Assembly: GCF_009720385.1 (NCBI RefSeq)
Contig: NZ_ML769306.1
Coordinates: forward strand, 1 to 64,000
Length of the DNA: 64,000 nt
Source: Catellatospora vulcania
Lineage (GTDB): Bacteria; Actinomycetota; Actinomycetes; Mycobacteriales; Micromonosporaceae
Reading direction: 5' to 3'
How positions within the stretch are numbered: the stretch's first letter is position 1; every line of letters begins with the position of its first letter. Shown here one piece after another: positions 8,525 through 18,200 of the stretch. A program made the position numbers and the translations under genes. Under the pieces are notes generated by a model. That model was not told the origin of the DNA, ran no database searches, and was given only the letters and a program-made list of their open reading frames with translations.

Positions 8525-9541
8525 TTGCCCAGAACCGAATTGCCTTGCCTCCGATGCCATGCTTGTAGCGTGAGCGCACCGCTACCACTGAGTGCCAATC
8601 TTGCCGCTCGTCGCCTACGATCTTTGCGGGCCGAGGCCGCTGACGACACGCGACCCCACATAGAGCAGCAGCACATCGTCTCCAAGGTCATTCTGAAGCA
8701 ATTCGCTGGCCCCAACCGACTGCTTCACGCGGTGAGCGTTCGCCACCGAGACGCAGCTGTCGTGGCCCGGGGACCCGCCGGCATGGGAAAGATCACGAAC
8801 TTCGTCTCGCAGGCGTCGGGCTCCGCCGAGAGACTATGGAGCGAGGTCGAAACCAGGATTCCGCAAGCGATCAAGCTCTGCGAAAGCGACATGCTGCACG
8901 CCTACTCCGGCGACATCGGTGTTGTACGAGACACGGTCGCCCTGCACTACATCAGGAACAGGGCACTGCTCAAGATCCACCGCGACAGCTACGCCCTTGC
9001 GAGGCAGGCACGACGCGCCAACGCCCACCAGCTTCCCGGATACGCGCAGGACTTCGAACGCAGGTTTGGACGGCCTCCAGTAAGTGCCGAGGACCACGCT
9101 TTCTTTTTCGAAATGGTGCTTGGACGGCAGTTCGATGAAGACTTCCAAAGCGGCCTGCTTTTCCGCCACAGCGTGGAAAGGCAGTTCCTGCGCAGCAAGG
9201 AATGGCTCGCCCGACACCAGGTGCAGATCCTGCACCCTGCGTCCGGATCTTTTCTTGTCGGCGACGCTCCGGTGATCACAATTTCGAAAGATGGCCGAAT
9301 GGGTCCCTCGGAGGGTGTCGCGCTGGACGGGGCGTCTCAGGTCATCATGCCGCTCTCACCGAAAATCGTGATCGCGTTCGGGCCTCAGGCCGTCGGACAG
9401 GTCCCGCTAGAGACGGTCGAAGAACTCAACAGGTATCAGGTACGCGCCGCTAACGAGTTCGTGTACGTGACGCCCGGCAGTGGCCTCGAGGATTTCGTAC
9501 GCCTGACTCGCTTCACACCCACCGTGACACGTAGATCTTGA
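8525..9541 (+). CDS. DUF4238 family protein
   Basis: 338 aa from ATG 8525; a GTG at 8569 is an alternative start. The region HIEQQHIVSKVILKQFAGPN (about residues 45-64) is the opening motif of DUF4238 proteins, and FLVGDAPVITIS (about 246-257) is their second conserved block. The function of the family is unknown, but members occur often in defence islands and beside nucleases. It lies alone on the plus strand between two probable abortive-infection genes, with about 100-135 bases either side, so it may have its own promoter. Confidence 0.7.
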   Translation: MPRTELPCLRCHACSVSAPLPLSANLAARRLRSLRAEAADDTRPHIEQQHIVSKVILKQFAGPNRLLHAVSVRHRDAAVVARGPAGMGKITNFVSQASGSAERLWSEVETRIPQAIKLCESDMLHAYSGDIGVVRDTVALHYIRNRALLKIHRDSYALARQARRANAHQLPGYAQDFERRFGRPPVSAEDHAFFFEMVLGRQFDEDFQSGLLFRHSVERQFLRSKEWLARHQVQILHPASGSFLVGDAPVITISKDGRMGPSEGVALDGASQVIMPLSPKIVIAFGPQAVGQVPLETVEELNRYQVRAANEFVYVTPGSGLEDFVRLTRFTPTVTRRS

Positions 9542-9676
9542 ACTACTCCCGCCCCACCTGGAACTGGCACGGGCCGAACGCAAGACCGGCACGTTTGCCG
9601 AGCTCGGCGGGACGAGGGCTTGCCGTCAGGCGGCCCTCGGTCCGCAAGGTCATACCTGGCTGGCACGCTACTCGGC

Positions 9677-10480
9677 ATGAGTCGTCTACTGAGCGAGTCA
9701 ACGATTGATGCCATCGCAATTCTCGGAACGAAGGTGAAGTACCAAGATGACGTTGTTCCGGCGCTGCGAGCTGCAGGCCTGCCCGCTGCCAGGCGTCAGT
9801 CGTCAGCCGGCTACATTCCGGGAACGCAGTCACACATCCACGCCAGCCTTTCTCAGTTGGACCTCACCGACCCGGACGTGGTGTCGCAAGTTCTGAGGTT
9901 CACCGCACGCATCGCCGAGATTTACGCCGCGACGCCCGAGGCCGATCGGAGTCGATTGGTTCGGCTGCGCAACGCCTTGTCCGACGACGGGTACAGCGTA
10001 GAGCCAACCGGCGACCCAGTCGCGATGATCACCGGTTTGTGGGCGAAAGCCTCGGCACTGACCGACACCGCCGCAGTCCGCGCTGAGCTGTTACGGCTGG
10101 AGCGGGCACTACCGACTGATCCAGCAGTGGCGATCGGGCGGGCCAAGAACCTGGTCGAGGCGACCGCTAAGGCAGTGCTGCGCAGATATGGACAACCGGT
10201 GACCGATAGCGAGAACATGCCGGCCCTCGTGCATCGGGCCAGCATGGCGCTGGGCGTCGTGCCCAACCAGGTGCCAGCAGGCCCGCACCGTGAGGAGATC
10301 GTGCGGCTACTGGGACAAGTCAAGGCGATCACCCAAAGCCTGGCCGAGTTGCGCAACGACGTCGGCGACGGACACGGCGCGTCGCAGGTGCCGACGGACA
10401 TCACGCCCGCCCACGGGCGCCTCGCGGCGCGTGCCGCGCTGACGTGGTCCGCCTTCGCCCTCGACTTGACCGCGGTATAA
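9677..10480 (+). CDS. Abortive infection family protein (Abi_C)
   Basis: 267 aa from ATG 9677 (MSRLLSES); an upstream in-frame ATG at 9620 gives an unlikely basic leader. The C-terminal half carries the Abi_C pattern: AIGRAKNLVEATAKAVL (about 154-170), then LAELRNDVGDGHG (about 227-239), whose RN-x3-G-x-GHG block is the hallmark. Such proteins are annotated as abortive-infection effectors, where infected cells stop growing before phage release (family knowledge). The molecular activity is not established. The neighbouring DUF4238 and HNH genes support a defence setting. Confidence 0.8.
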   Translation: MSRLLSESTIDAIAILGTKVKYQDDVVPALRAAGLPAARRQSSAGYIPGTQSHIHASLSQLDLTDPDVVSQVLRFTARIAEIYAATPEADRSRLVRLRNALSDDGYSVEPTGDPVAMITGLWAKASALTDTAAVRAELLRLERALPTDPAVAIGRAKNLVEATAKAVLRRYGQPVTDSENMPALVHRASMALGVVPNQVPAGPHREEIVRLLGQVKAITQSLAELRNDVGDGHGASQVPTDITPAHGRLAARAALTWSAFALDLTAV

Positions 10481-10564
10481 ACGTGTAGGCCCGTTCGATA
10501 TTCAGCGCGGTGCCGGAGAGGCGGCTTGTAGCCTTGCTGAATGCGTCCACGGCCACCGGCTTCG

Positions 10565-11665
10565 ATGTCGATCTCCCTGCCCGACGGCAGGGTCCTGGAC
10601 ATGAGTGTGGACAAGCCCACCTCCAGCACACAGGCAACCGTGACGGTGCTTGATGTGCTGGAACCACGGATGTTCGATCGGTGTCCCATCTGCGGTGACC
10701 CGGCGACATCAGATGAGCACGTGCCCGCGCAGAGCCTGCACGGGCACGTAATGACCCGGACCTGCGAACCGTGCAATAACGGGCTCGGCAGCCGCGTCGA
10801 ACCGGCGCTGCTCGACTGGTACGACAACGCCATCAGCCTCTCGAAACTCAGCGGCGGCAGCGTGCCCGGCCAACGCCATGCAGGCAGGCTACTGCTGCGC
10901 TACCTCCCCGACGGCGAGTACGTGCTGCTGCAGGACGGCCCATACGATCCTGCAATCGCCGAGATCCTGCGCAGTGGTGAAGTCGACCTCAAGGGAGCGC
11001 TCCCCAACGATGACCACGTCCGGTTGGCCCTGCTGAAAAACGCCTACCTTGCCGCCTGCCTGACGTTCGGAATCTGGGAGGGCGAGTACGCCGACGAGAT
11101 CCGCGCCGACCTGAAGGCCGCTCGCGATGCCGGAAGCCGACAGGAGATTCCACGGAGCAGGTTGGCCCGTGGACTGACCTTCTTTCGGCTATGCGGACCA
11201 CCGCCCGTCAATGCGCCCGCCGTCGCGGTCGCTCGAGCCGACGATCCGGCCGGGCCAATCCCCGGAGTTGTGCTGGCTGGGCGCATCTTCGTGTCTTGGA
11301 CGTCCGACCTCGGGGCTACGGCTTCCGCTGCTGCAGATGACCGCCTTGCCACACCGCTGGTCGTAGGCCCGGCAGTCACGGGACCGTTACTTCGGTGGAC
11401 GCCACCTGAGGCCTCACGCCTGACCGCCTCAGACAGTAAGGCGGCCGACGGTGCCGATTCCGGTCGACCAAGCTGTCCACCTCGGGCATCGGCGATGGGG
11501 CGTCGTCGTCCTCGCCACAAGTATTCCGTAAGTGCGACGCACGGATCGTCGCTGACCTCGCCGGTTGGGCTCGTTACCTCAGACGGTCCGCTATATCGCA
11601 ACGCGGCCCAGAGACAAGTTGGCACCGACGACAGGCGCCGCTCACGATCAGTAGCGCCTTGGTGA
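10565..11665 (+). CDS. HNH-like zinc-finger protein
   Basis: 366 aa from ATG 10565 (MSISLPDG); ATG 10541 is also in frame. The N-terminal third holds CPICGDPATSDEHVPAQSL followed by TCEPCNNGLGSRVE (about residues 40-85). This is a Cys4 plus His arrangement like HNH endonucleases that nick or cut DNA. The middle (about 105-230) is a helical region of unknown type. The last 90 residues are rich in Arg, Ser and Pro and look unlike a folded domain, so the true end may be earlier and this tail may be frameshifted. Nuclease activity is inferred from the motif only. Confidence 0.6.
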   Translation: MSISLPDGRVLDMSVDKPTSSTQATVTVLDVLEPRMFDRCPICGDPATSDEHVPAQSLHGHVMTRTCEPCNNGLGSRVEPALLDWYDNAISLSKLSGGSVPGQRHAGRLLLRYLPDGEYVLLQDGPYDPAIAEILRSGEVDLKGALPNDDHVRLALLKNAYLAACLTFGIWEGEYADEIRADLKAARDAGSRQEIPRSRLARGLTFFRLCGPPPVNAPAVAVARADDPAGPIPGVVLAGRIFVSWTSDLGATASAAADDRLATPLVVGPAVTGPLLRWTPPEASRLTASDSKAADGADSGRPSCPPRASAMGRRRPRHKYSVSATHGSSLTSPVGLVTSDGPLYRNAAQRQVGTDDRRRSRSVAPW

Positions 11666-11714
11666 CGCACATGAGACCATCGATGGACTGCCCACGGCGT
11701 CCCCTGGAGGCTTC

Positions 11715-12554
11715 ATGTCCCAGAGCCTGTTCAGCGCCTTCCACAGTCCCGCGCCCGATCCGAAGCCGCCTGGCGACCGGCCCGTCAAGATGCAGGTGCT
11801 CGTCACCGTGAAGGCCGCGCCCAACCCCTCAGAGACCTACGGCGAGACGGTCTGCGTGGCGGGCGTACGGGCCGACATGACCCATCCGGGCTTCGTCCGC
11901 CTCTACCCGATTAATTTCCGGGACCTGGACTCCGACGACAAGTTCGGCAAGTACCAGATCATCACCCTAGAGGCGACACCCGCCCGCCAGGACCAGCGCC
12001 GCGAGAGCTGGCGACCTGTGCTGTCGTCGATCGAACCGGGCGAGTTGCTCAGGCCGTGGAAGCCGCGCCAGGTGTGGCTCGACGACTATGTCGAGACCTC
12101 GATGTGCCGGGTCAACGCTGACGCCCGCGAGCGTCATGATGCCAAGTCCCTGGCCCTGATCCGGCCCAAGGAGATCACGGATCTGGTGTTCGAGAAGCAT
12201 CCGGGCTGGACACCGGACGAGCAACGCAAGATCGACAAGTATGTCGCGCAACCTGAGCTGTACAACCCACGGGAGAAGACCCCGCTGCAGCCGCCGCGGT
12301 TCAAGGGCCGCTACCGCTACCGCTGCTTCGAGGCGACCTGCCGCGGACACGAGCAGGGCGTGCTGGACTGGGAGTTCGTGATGCTGCAGCGCCAGCTGGC
12401 CGGCCACTCCGACGAGCACACGTACGCGCAGCTGCGACACAAGTTCGTGGGCATGATGTGCGCCCCTGACCGTAACACGGCGTTCTTCGTCGGCAACCAG
12501 GCCAAGCGGGTGCGGGTGTTCAGCGTGCTGGGCGTCTACTACCCTCGCCGCTGA
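11715..12554 (+). CDS. DUF488-partner protein, possible dual-OB domain
   Basis: 279 aa, with ATG at 11715 preceded by CTGGAGG. The N-terminal pattern VLVTVKAAPNPSETYGETVCVAGV, FVRLYPINFRDLD and YQIITLEATP suggests a beta-rich nucleic-acid-binding fold. It resembles proteins I know as dual-OB (DuOB) domain proteins, although I cannot confirm this by search. A second conserved part (about 175-275) includes LQPPRFKGRYRYRC and NTAFFVGNQAKR. It converges with a DUF488 gene, and their 3' ends overlap by 16 bases. That association recurs in such proteins to my knowledge. No catalytic residues can be assigned. Confidence 0.5.
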   Translation: MSQSLFSAFHSPAPDPKPPGDRPVKMQVLVTVKAAPNPSETYGETVCVAGVRADMTHPGFVRLYPINFRDLDSDDKFGKYQIITLEATPARQDQRRESWRPVLSSIEPGELLRPWKPRQVWLDDYVETSMCRVNADARERHDAKSLALIRPKEITDLVFEKHPGWTPDEQRKIDKYVAQPELYNPREKTPLQPPRFKGRYRYRCFEATCRGHEQGVLDWEFVMLQRQLAGHSDEHTYAQLRHKFVGMMCAPDRNTAFFVGNQAKRVRVFSVLGVYYPRR

Positions 12555-12994
12555 CCTTCACGCTCGCGGACCTGGGCCAGGACGATGTCGCGGTGGCAGC
12601 GTGCCTGGTCTGCTTCGAAGCACAGCACCGCCACCCGCTGCGACGTGGCCGCGTCGGCGAGCGCGTCCAGGGCCTGCTGGGCCGAAGGTCGGCTGATCCA
12701 GTCGCTGAACACGCGGCGGGCGTCTGCCAGCGCGTCGGCCTCGCCGGAGAACCCGGCGCGGTTGGGCTTGGGGTTGCCGAGTTCGGGGCGGTGTTCGTAG
12801 ACGATGCCGGCCGCGGTCAGCGCCGCGGTCAGGGCGGTCTTGCTGAAGCCGGGTTTGCGGGAGATCGGGTTGAGGCGTACGTCGACCAGACGGGTCACGC
12901 CGTCGGCGACCAGGGCGTCGACGAATGTGGTGATGGCCTGGCCTTCGTAGCCGACGCCGATCAGTCCGTTGGTCGCGACACTGGCCAAGGTCAT
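12539..12994 (-). CDS. DUF488 family protein
   Basis: 151 aa with the DUF488 core: an early GVGYEG strand, RLVDVRLNPISRKPGFSKTAL (about 35-55), YEHRPELGNPK (about 66-76) and a terminal VLCFEADQARCHRDIV, where the CxE/CHR block is characteristic. The family has an unknown, possibly DNA-linked role and is common in islands. It converges on the upstream dual-OB-like gene with overlapping ends. The ATG at 12994 has GGGTGT upstream, a weak ribosome site. Confidence 0.8.
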   Translation of the reverse strand: MTLASVATNGLIGVGYEGQAITTFVDALVADGVTRLVDVRLNPISRKPGFSKTALTAALTAAGIVYEHRPELGNPKPNRAGFSGEADALADARRVFSDWISRPSAQQALDALADAATSQRVAVLCFEADQARCHRDIVLAQVREREGQRRG

Positions 12995-13132
12995 CGATAC
13001 ACCCTTTCATGCCTACCGGCGGCCCGGCCATAGGCCTGCAGCTTGGTTCCCCAGACGACATCTGTTTCGGATAGTTTATGGGTTTTCACCCTCCCCTCGC
13101 CCGTGTCGTGGCGGTCGGGTGCCCGACCACGG

Positions 13133-13490
13133 TCAGCGGTTGGGCAGCAGGTCCTCGACGAGGGCTTGGACGCGGTCGCGGATCTCGTCGCGGATCGGGC
13201 GTACGGCGTCGATGCCTTGGCCTGCCGGGTCGTCGAGCTTCCAGTCCTCGTGGCGCTGCCCGGGGAAGTACGGGCAGACGTCGCCGCAGCCCATGGTGAT
13301 GACCACGCTGGACGCTTCGGAGTCCTGGGGGGTGAGCATCTTCAGGGTCTGGCCGGTGATGTCGACGCCGACCTCGGCCATCGCGGCGACCGCGACGGGG
13401 TTGATCTCGTCGGCGGGGGCGGAGCCGGCGGAGCGGACCTCGACGGCGTCGTCGGCGAGATGGCGCAGCTAGCCGGCCGGAACTGCTTAG
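13133..13490 (-). pseudogene. arsC: Arsenate reductase (low-molecular-weight type) remnant
   Basis: The frame reads LRHLADDAVEVRSAGSAPADEINPVAVAAMAEVGVDI, then VVITMGCGDVCPYFPG and DWKLDDPAGQGIDAVRPIRDEI. This matches the C-terminal two thirds of actinobacterial ArsC. The codon before LRHLA is TAG where ArsC normally has an aromatic residue (GYLRHLA). The catalytic N-terminal C-x5-R loop (VCVHNAGRSQ in the family) is missing. ATG 13381 would give only 82 aa and no active site. The gene is therefore dead, and no arsR or arsB partner is seen. Confidence 0.8.
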
Positions 13491-13791
13491 AGGCGCAACG
13501 ACCTCTCCGATGATCACGTTCCTGGGCGACAAGCAGGTCCACCACCCCGCACCCCGAGCAGACGCCGTACCGACCCGGGCACGGACGCCCACCGACAGCA
13601 CGGAAGCAAGCCCTTGACCGGCAGGGACGTGCTGATATCCCCTCAGCCACACGCCAACCGCAGCCCGCGTCGAACTCGCCTGGCTGAAGGCGCATACGCC
13701 GCAGGGCGCCGGACAGGCGCACCTTCGGAACCCGGATGCGCTATGTCAGAAAACCGTGCATCATCGATCTACATCATCGATCGAGGAGACC
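13491..13791. other. Gap with no recognisable gene
   Basis: About 300 bases upstream of the arsC remnant and the next plus-strand gene. Frames here look like shadows; the missing arsC 5' end is not found. It should hold the promoter for 13792. Confidence 0.3.
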
Positions 13792-14766
13792 ATGACCCAT
13801 ACGCGTGGAGGCGTTGTCGCAGCCGCTCGTGCTGCGCTGCTCGACGAGACGCGGGAGTTCAACTCAGCGCTCAACGAACTGCTGGAGAAGCACATTCCCA
13901 GCTGTCCCTACGCCGACGACCTTGCGTTCATCAGCCAGCAGCCTGCCCATCGTCGGGAGCCTTTGACCAATCTGTTTCGCCATGTCTCCCTCGCCGGCCA
14001 CTCGATCACGATGAACATCGCCGATCATCTGCGGGCGTTGACAAACCTGCTGAACGCCGACGAGCTTCCCGTGACCGCGCACTGGCCACTGGTCCGGGGA
14101 GCGTTGGAGGGAGCGGCACGGCTTCGTCACCTGCTCGACGAGCGAGCGGATAGCGCGACCAGGCTCCTTCGCGGCGCGGCCATGCTGACCCACAGCGCGG
14201 ATGAGAAGCTGGTTCTGATGGACGACGTCATACAACAACTTCCGGTGCAGGCTGGGCGAAAGGCTGCACTCCAGTTCCAGCAGGACCTGGCGAACCTTCT
14301 CAAACAGTCGGGGATCCGCCCCGTGGTCAACCCGAACAATGGGCGGGTGAGTGGCCTGAAGTGGGGTGAGAACGGGAAAGTCACCACAACCGGCCCGAAC
14401 GTCATGCAACTGATCAACGAGCGCTTCACCAACCACCCGGCGGTCTATCGGTTCACGTCCGCGCCGACTCACAGTGTCGCCTGGTCGTTGCGCGACGACG
14501 CCTTGATGTCTGCTGACGGCAGCAGAATGGCGTGGCGGCCAGACGCCATGTCCCTTGGCTCGGCAGCCACCACCGCGCTCACAGCATGGGAGGCCGTGCT
14601 GGCCGGATACGCCTGGTACCACGGCCACGCGGAAATACCGGCCACGCAGGCGACGCGAGACCGCCGTCAGCAGGTCGAGAAGGCCATGAAACGCCTCGTG
14701 GACAACGCGCTGACAGTGCCAGACGGCCGCGGCGGCCCAGCGTCGAGGTCGCCAAGAACTTCGTAA
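13792..14766 (+). CDS. Conserved helical protein of unknown function
   Basis: 324 aa from ATG 13792, which has GAGGAG four bases upstream; the earlier in-frame ATG 13756 has no such site. The sequence is largely alpha-helical, with LRALTNLLNADELPVTAHWPLVRGALEGAARLRHLLDE (about 77-115) resembling helical bundles of DUF5677-like proteins, and a C-terminal AAWEAVLAGYAWYHGHAE-like helix. No catalytic motif, signal peptide or membrane segment is visible. It lies in the defence island between the arsC remnant and the helicase gene. I do not assign a function. Confidence 0.55.
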   Translation: MTHTRGGVVAAARAALLDETREFNSALNELLEKHIPSCPYADDLAFISQQPAHRREPLTNLFRHVSLAGHSITMNIADHLRALTNLLNADELPVTAHWPLVRGALEGAARLRHLLDERADSATRLLRGAAMLTHSADEKLVLMDDVIQQLPVQAGRKAALQFQQDLANLLKQSGIRPVVNPNNGRVSGLKWGENGKVTTTGPNVMQLINERFTNHPAVYRFTSAPTHSVAWSLRDDALMSADGSRMAWRPDAMSLGSAATTALTAWEAVLAGYAWYHGHAEIPATQATRDRRQQVEKAMKRLVDNALTVPDGRGGPASRSPRTS

Positions 14767-15201
14767 GCCATACCACCTGCGACATTGACCAAACTTCACC
14801 TATGCGCGGACCTAGCCGTCTTCCGTAGCCCACCACCTCAAGATCCTTCAGCAGTAGGGGACCCGCCGGGAAGCCGAAGGCTGTCGGGCTGTCGCCGTCA
14901 GCCGGGTGCCACCGGCGAAGGCGGAGTACCAGATGTCGCTAGCGTGGATGGTGCCGTTGGATGGGACGTTAGCCGCCGGACAGCCGGTCCGCGCCGAGAC
15001 CTGCGCACGCCACCGATGGCCGCCGGAAAGGCACGACCGAACGTCAACGACCTCCGCGGCAACATCGGCCAGCTCCGGCGTTGAAGATGCCAACCGCCTG
15101 GTCGAACGGCGTAGCGGCTGGTAGGCCGACCCGCCTGGCGCCGACGGCGCCGTCCGGCTTCATCCGATCGGGCATCTACCAACGGCCGGCACTGTCAGCC
15201 G
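14767..15201. other. Gap with no recognisable gene
   Basis: About 430 bases between the unknown protein and the helicase gene. I see no ORF with plausible composition, no strong hairpin and no repeat. It presumably carries the helicase promoter. Confidence 0.3.
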
Positions 15202-18200
15202 ATGCGAACTCACGCCGAACGTGATAGATCAGTAGCCGTGAGCAGTATCCAGCACCTGTCAATGAGAGTCCCGTGGCGGGACCGCGCGTGGGACCAGTTC
15301 ATCTGCGACGACCCGCTAGGCAATTCATCGTGCACTCTGCTCACCAACATCGGGCCCCGGCGCGTGGATGCATTCGAGGCTGCAAACGCCTCGGCGGCCA
15401 TCGACACCGTCGACCAAGACCGCCTACCGTGCCTTAGCGAGCGGGCGACATTCATGTCACCGGTCGGTTACACGATCAACAAGACTCATCCCTATTCCTG
15501 GCACCATGCCCTCAAGGACCGTATCCATCCCACCGCCGTTTCACTGCCCGGATTCGCCTTTGAAGCTGTGCCCTTCCGCTGGCTGAACCGGGCCACCCTC
15601 GCCGAAGACGTCACGCTAAACCGCGTCCCCAAGTACGACGCTTCCGCTGAGGACCGCGTTGACGCCATCCTCGGATTCGACAACCTGGCCTGGGTGATGG
15701 ACGGGCGCAACCAGCGCGCGGTCATCGACGCGTTCTTCGAGCCAGTCGTCGCCGACGAATCGCTGGTGTTCGTCTACCTCAAGCACTCTCCGCTACAGGA
15801 ACAGCGTAATGACCGGCTCCTTGTTGGCGCGGCGATGATCACGAAGGTGACGCTGCCGGCGGTGTGGAACGAGACCGGCAGTCCGCCGTTCTCGTCGTCC
15901 ATGTGGGAGACGGTGGTCGAGCACAGCCTACGCCCCGACATGAACAACGGCATCCTGCTGCCTTATCAGCAACTTGTCCCGCTGCTGGACAAAGGCGTGG
16001 ACATCGACGCCGCGCTCGCCTGGGCGCCCGAAGGCCGCCGTGTGGAGTTCTCCTACGTCACCGAGCATCTGTCGGACGACGCGGCGATCGAGGCGCTCGC
16101 CGCACTGGAACGCGCCGCCCTCGGCATGCGCCGGATAGGTGTTGAGATCCCTGACGCCGCTCTGCACTGGCTGGCCATGCAGACCGAGCGCCTCTGGCAG
16201 GTGCGCGGTTCCGCGCCGGGCCTGGCGGCGGTGCTGGCCACCGTCGGCGTGACCCAGCCACACGTCGCGGCACGCGCTGTCACGGAGCAGGTCGGGCAGG
16301 AAGACCCCTGGCCGTCGTTAGAAAGGTGGCTCGCGGACCCGAACGCTGCTCCGGTACCGCTACGGCAGCACTTATCACGGCTGGTTGGCCGCGTGTGGAG
16401 CAAGCTGCCCGCCGAGTGGCAGCGGGCGTTGCGGCTGCTGTCCGGGTTCGACGTGACGACCGAACAGGTCAAGATGCTCACGGCGGGCCAAACCGACGTC
16501 GAGCTGTCGGTGACGGAGCTGCTGGAGAATCCATACTTCGCTGCAACCTGCACCTACGGCATGCTCCAGCATGTGCCGTTCGCCACCGTCGACCGCGCGT
16601 TCTTTCCGCCCACGCACGTCGTCTGGAAGGCTCCGGCAGTGGACGGCGTCGCGCTGGAGGAACACCTGGACCGGCGCCGGATCGAAGCGCTCCTCACTGA
16701 TGTGCTGGAGCGTCAGGGCGCGCAGGGCGACACCGTCGTCCCGCAGGCCGAGGCGATCGACCTTGCCAACGCACGGAACCTCAGCCAGCCGCCAGCGCTC
16801 ACCGAGATCCTCCTTACCGGTCTGGATCTGGATCACGACTCCGTCATCGACTGGCCGGACTGGTCACCGCTGACCAGCGTCCTGCTTGCCGACGAGTCTC
16901 CAGCGTACAAACTCACCCGATTCGAGGAGACATCGCGAGTCATCCGTGACTGGATCGGCGCCCAGGAGAAGCGAGCTGGACTGGGTGCGCTAACCGACGC
17001 CCGATCCGCGCTCGACGCGGCGCTGGACCGCGATCAGGACGCCGTCACAGAGACCGCAGACGAGCTGGAGGAGCGCGCCCGCACGGAGAAAGCCGCTGGG
17101 CTGTCGGCCCTGCATGACGCCGCGCTGTCGGTACTTATCGGCCCCGCCGGCACAGGCAAGACGACCCTGCTCAGAGCCTTGGTGGACTACCCGGACGTCG
17201 CCGACGGAGGGGTGCTGCTGCTCGCGCCGACGGGCAAGGCCAGGGTGCAGTTGGAGACCAAGGTGGGTCGGCCGGCCAAGACGCTGGCGAGCTTCCTGGC
17301 AAGCTCGAGCCGATACGACGGCGAGACCGGCCGCTACCTCGTCCAAGGCGAGAGCAAGCCCCGCCGAGGCTTCGGCCTCGTGGTGATCGACGAGGCATCA
17401 ATGCTCACCGAGGAGATGCTCGCCGCGACCTTCGACGCGTTCACCGGGGTCAAGCGCATGATCCTCGTCGGCGATCCGCGCCAACTACCGCCCATCGGTG
17501 CCGGACGCCCTTTCGTCGATCTGGTCAACAAGCTGCGGCCTGAAACCTTCATCAGCTGGCACCGGGTCGGCGCTGGCTACGTCGAGCTGCAGGTCCCACG
17601 ACGCCAGCTGCCCGACGGCAGCCGCGACACCCGCCACGACCTGGAGCTTGCGTCGTGGTTCGGCGACGGTGGGCGAGGGGCGGGTGACGACGCCATTTGG
17701 GACGAGCTCGCTGCTGAGCCGAACCGCCCGACGGTCCGGTACGTGCCTTGGGGCGGCCGGACCGCGGTCCAAGCGCTGACTGACGTCATGCAGGAGGAAC
17801 TGGGCCTCGATGCTCGCCATCCTAATGCCGAATGGGCGTTCGCCCTCACTTACGGCGCGACCGTCAACGGCGAGTACCTCAACTGGGAGCTGGGGGCAGG
17901 ACCGAGGGCCGAGAAGTGGCAGATCCTTGCACCGACCCGGTCGCGGGCGTTCGGGACGGTCGAGCTCAACCGGCACGTCAAACGCACCTACCGGGCCTCG
18001 GACACCCGTTTCGCGCAGCGGTCGCTAGGCGCCAACATCCCGAAGCCGATCGGGCCAGAACTGATCGTGCGCGGCGACAAAGTCATGCAGACCGTTAACC
18101 GCCGCCAAAAGGCGTACCCACAGGTCGGTGGGCTCGACTACGTCGCCAACGGTGAGATCGGCGTCGGCATCGGGCGCGTGATCCCCACACAGAAGCTCCC

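Noticed and set aside
13342-13722. Minus-strand frame upstream of arsC as an ArsR regulator
   Set aside because: A SGCGVVDLL stretch is vaguely ArsR-like, but no helix-turn-helix is recognisable.
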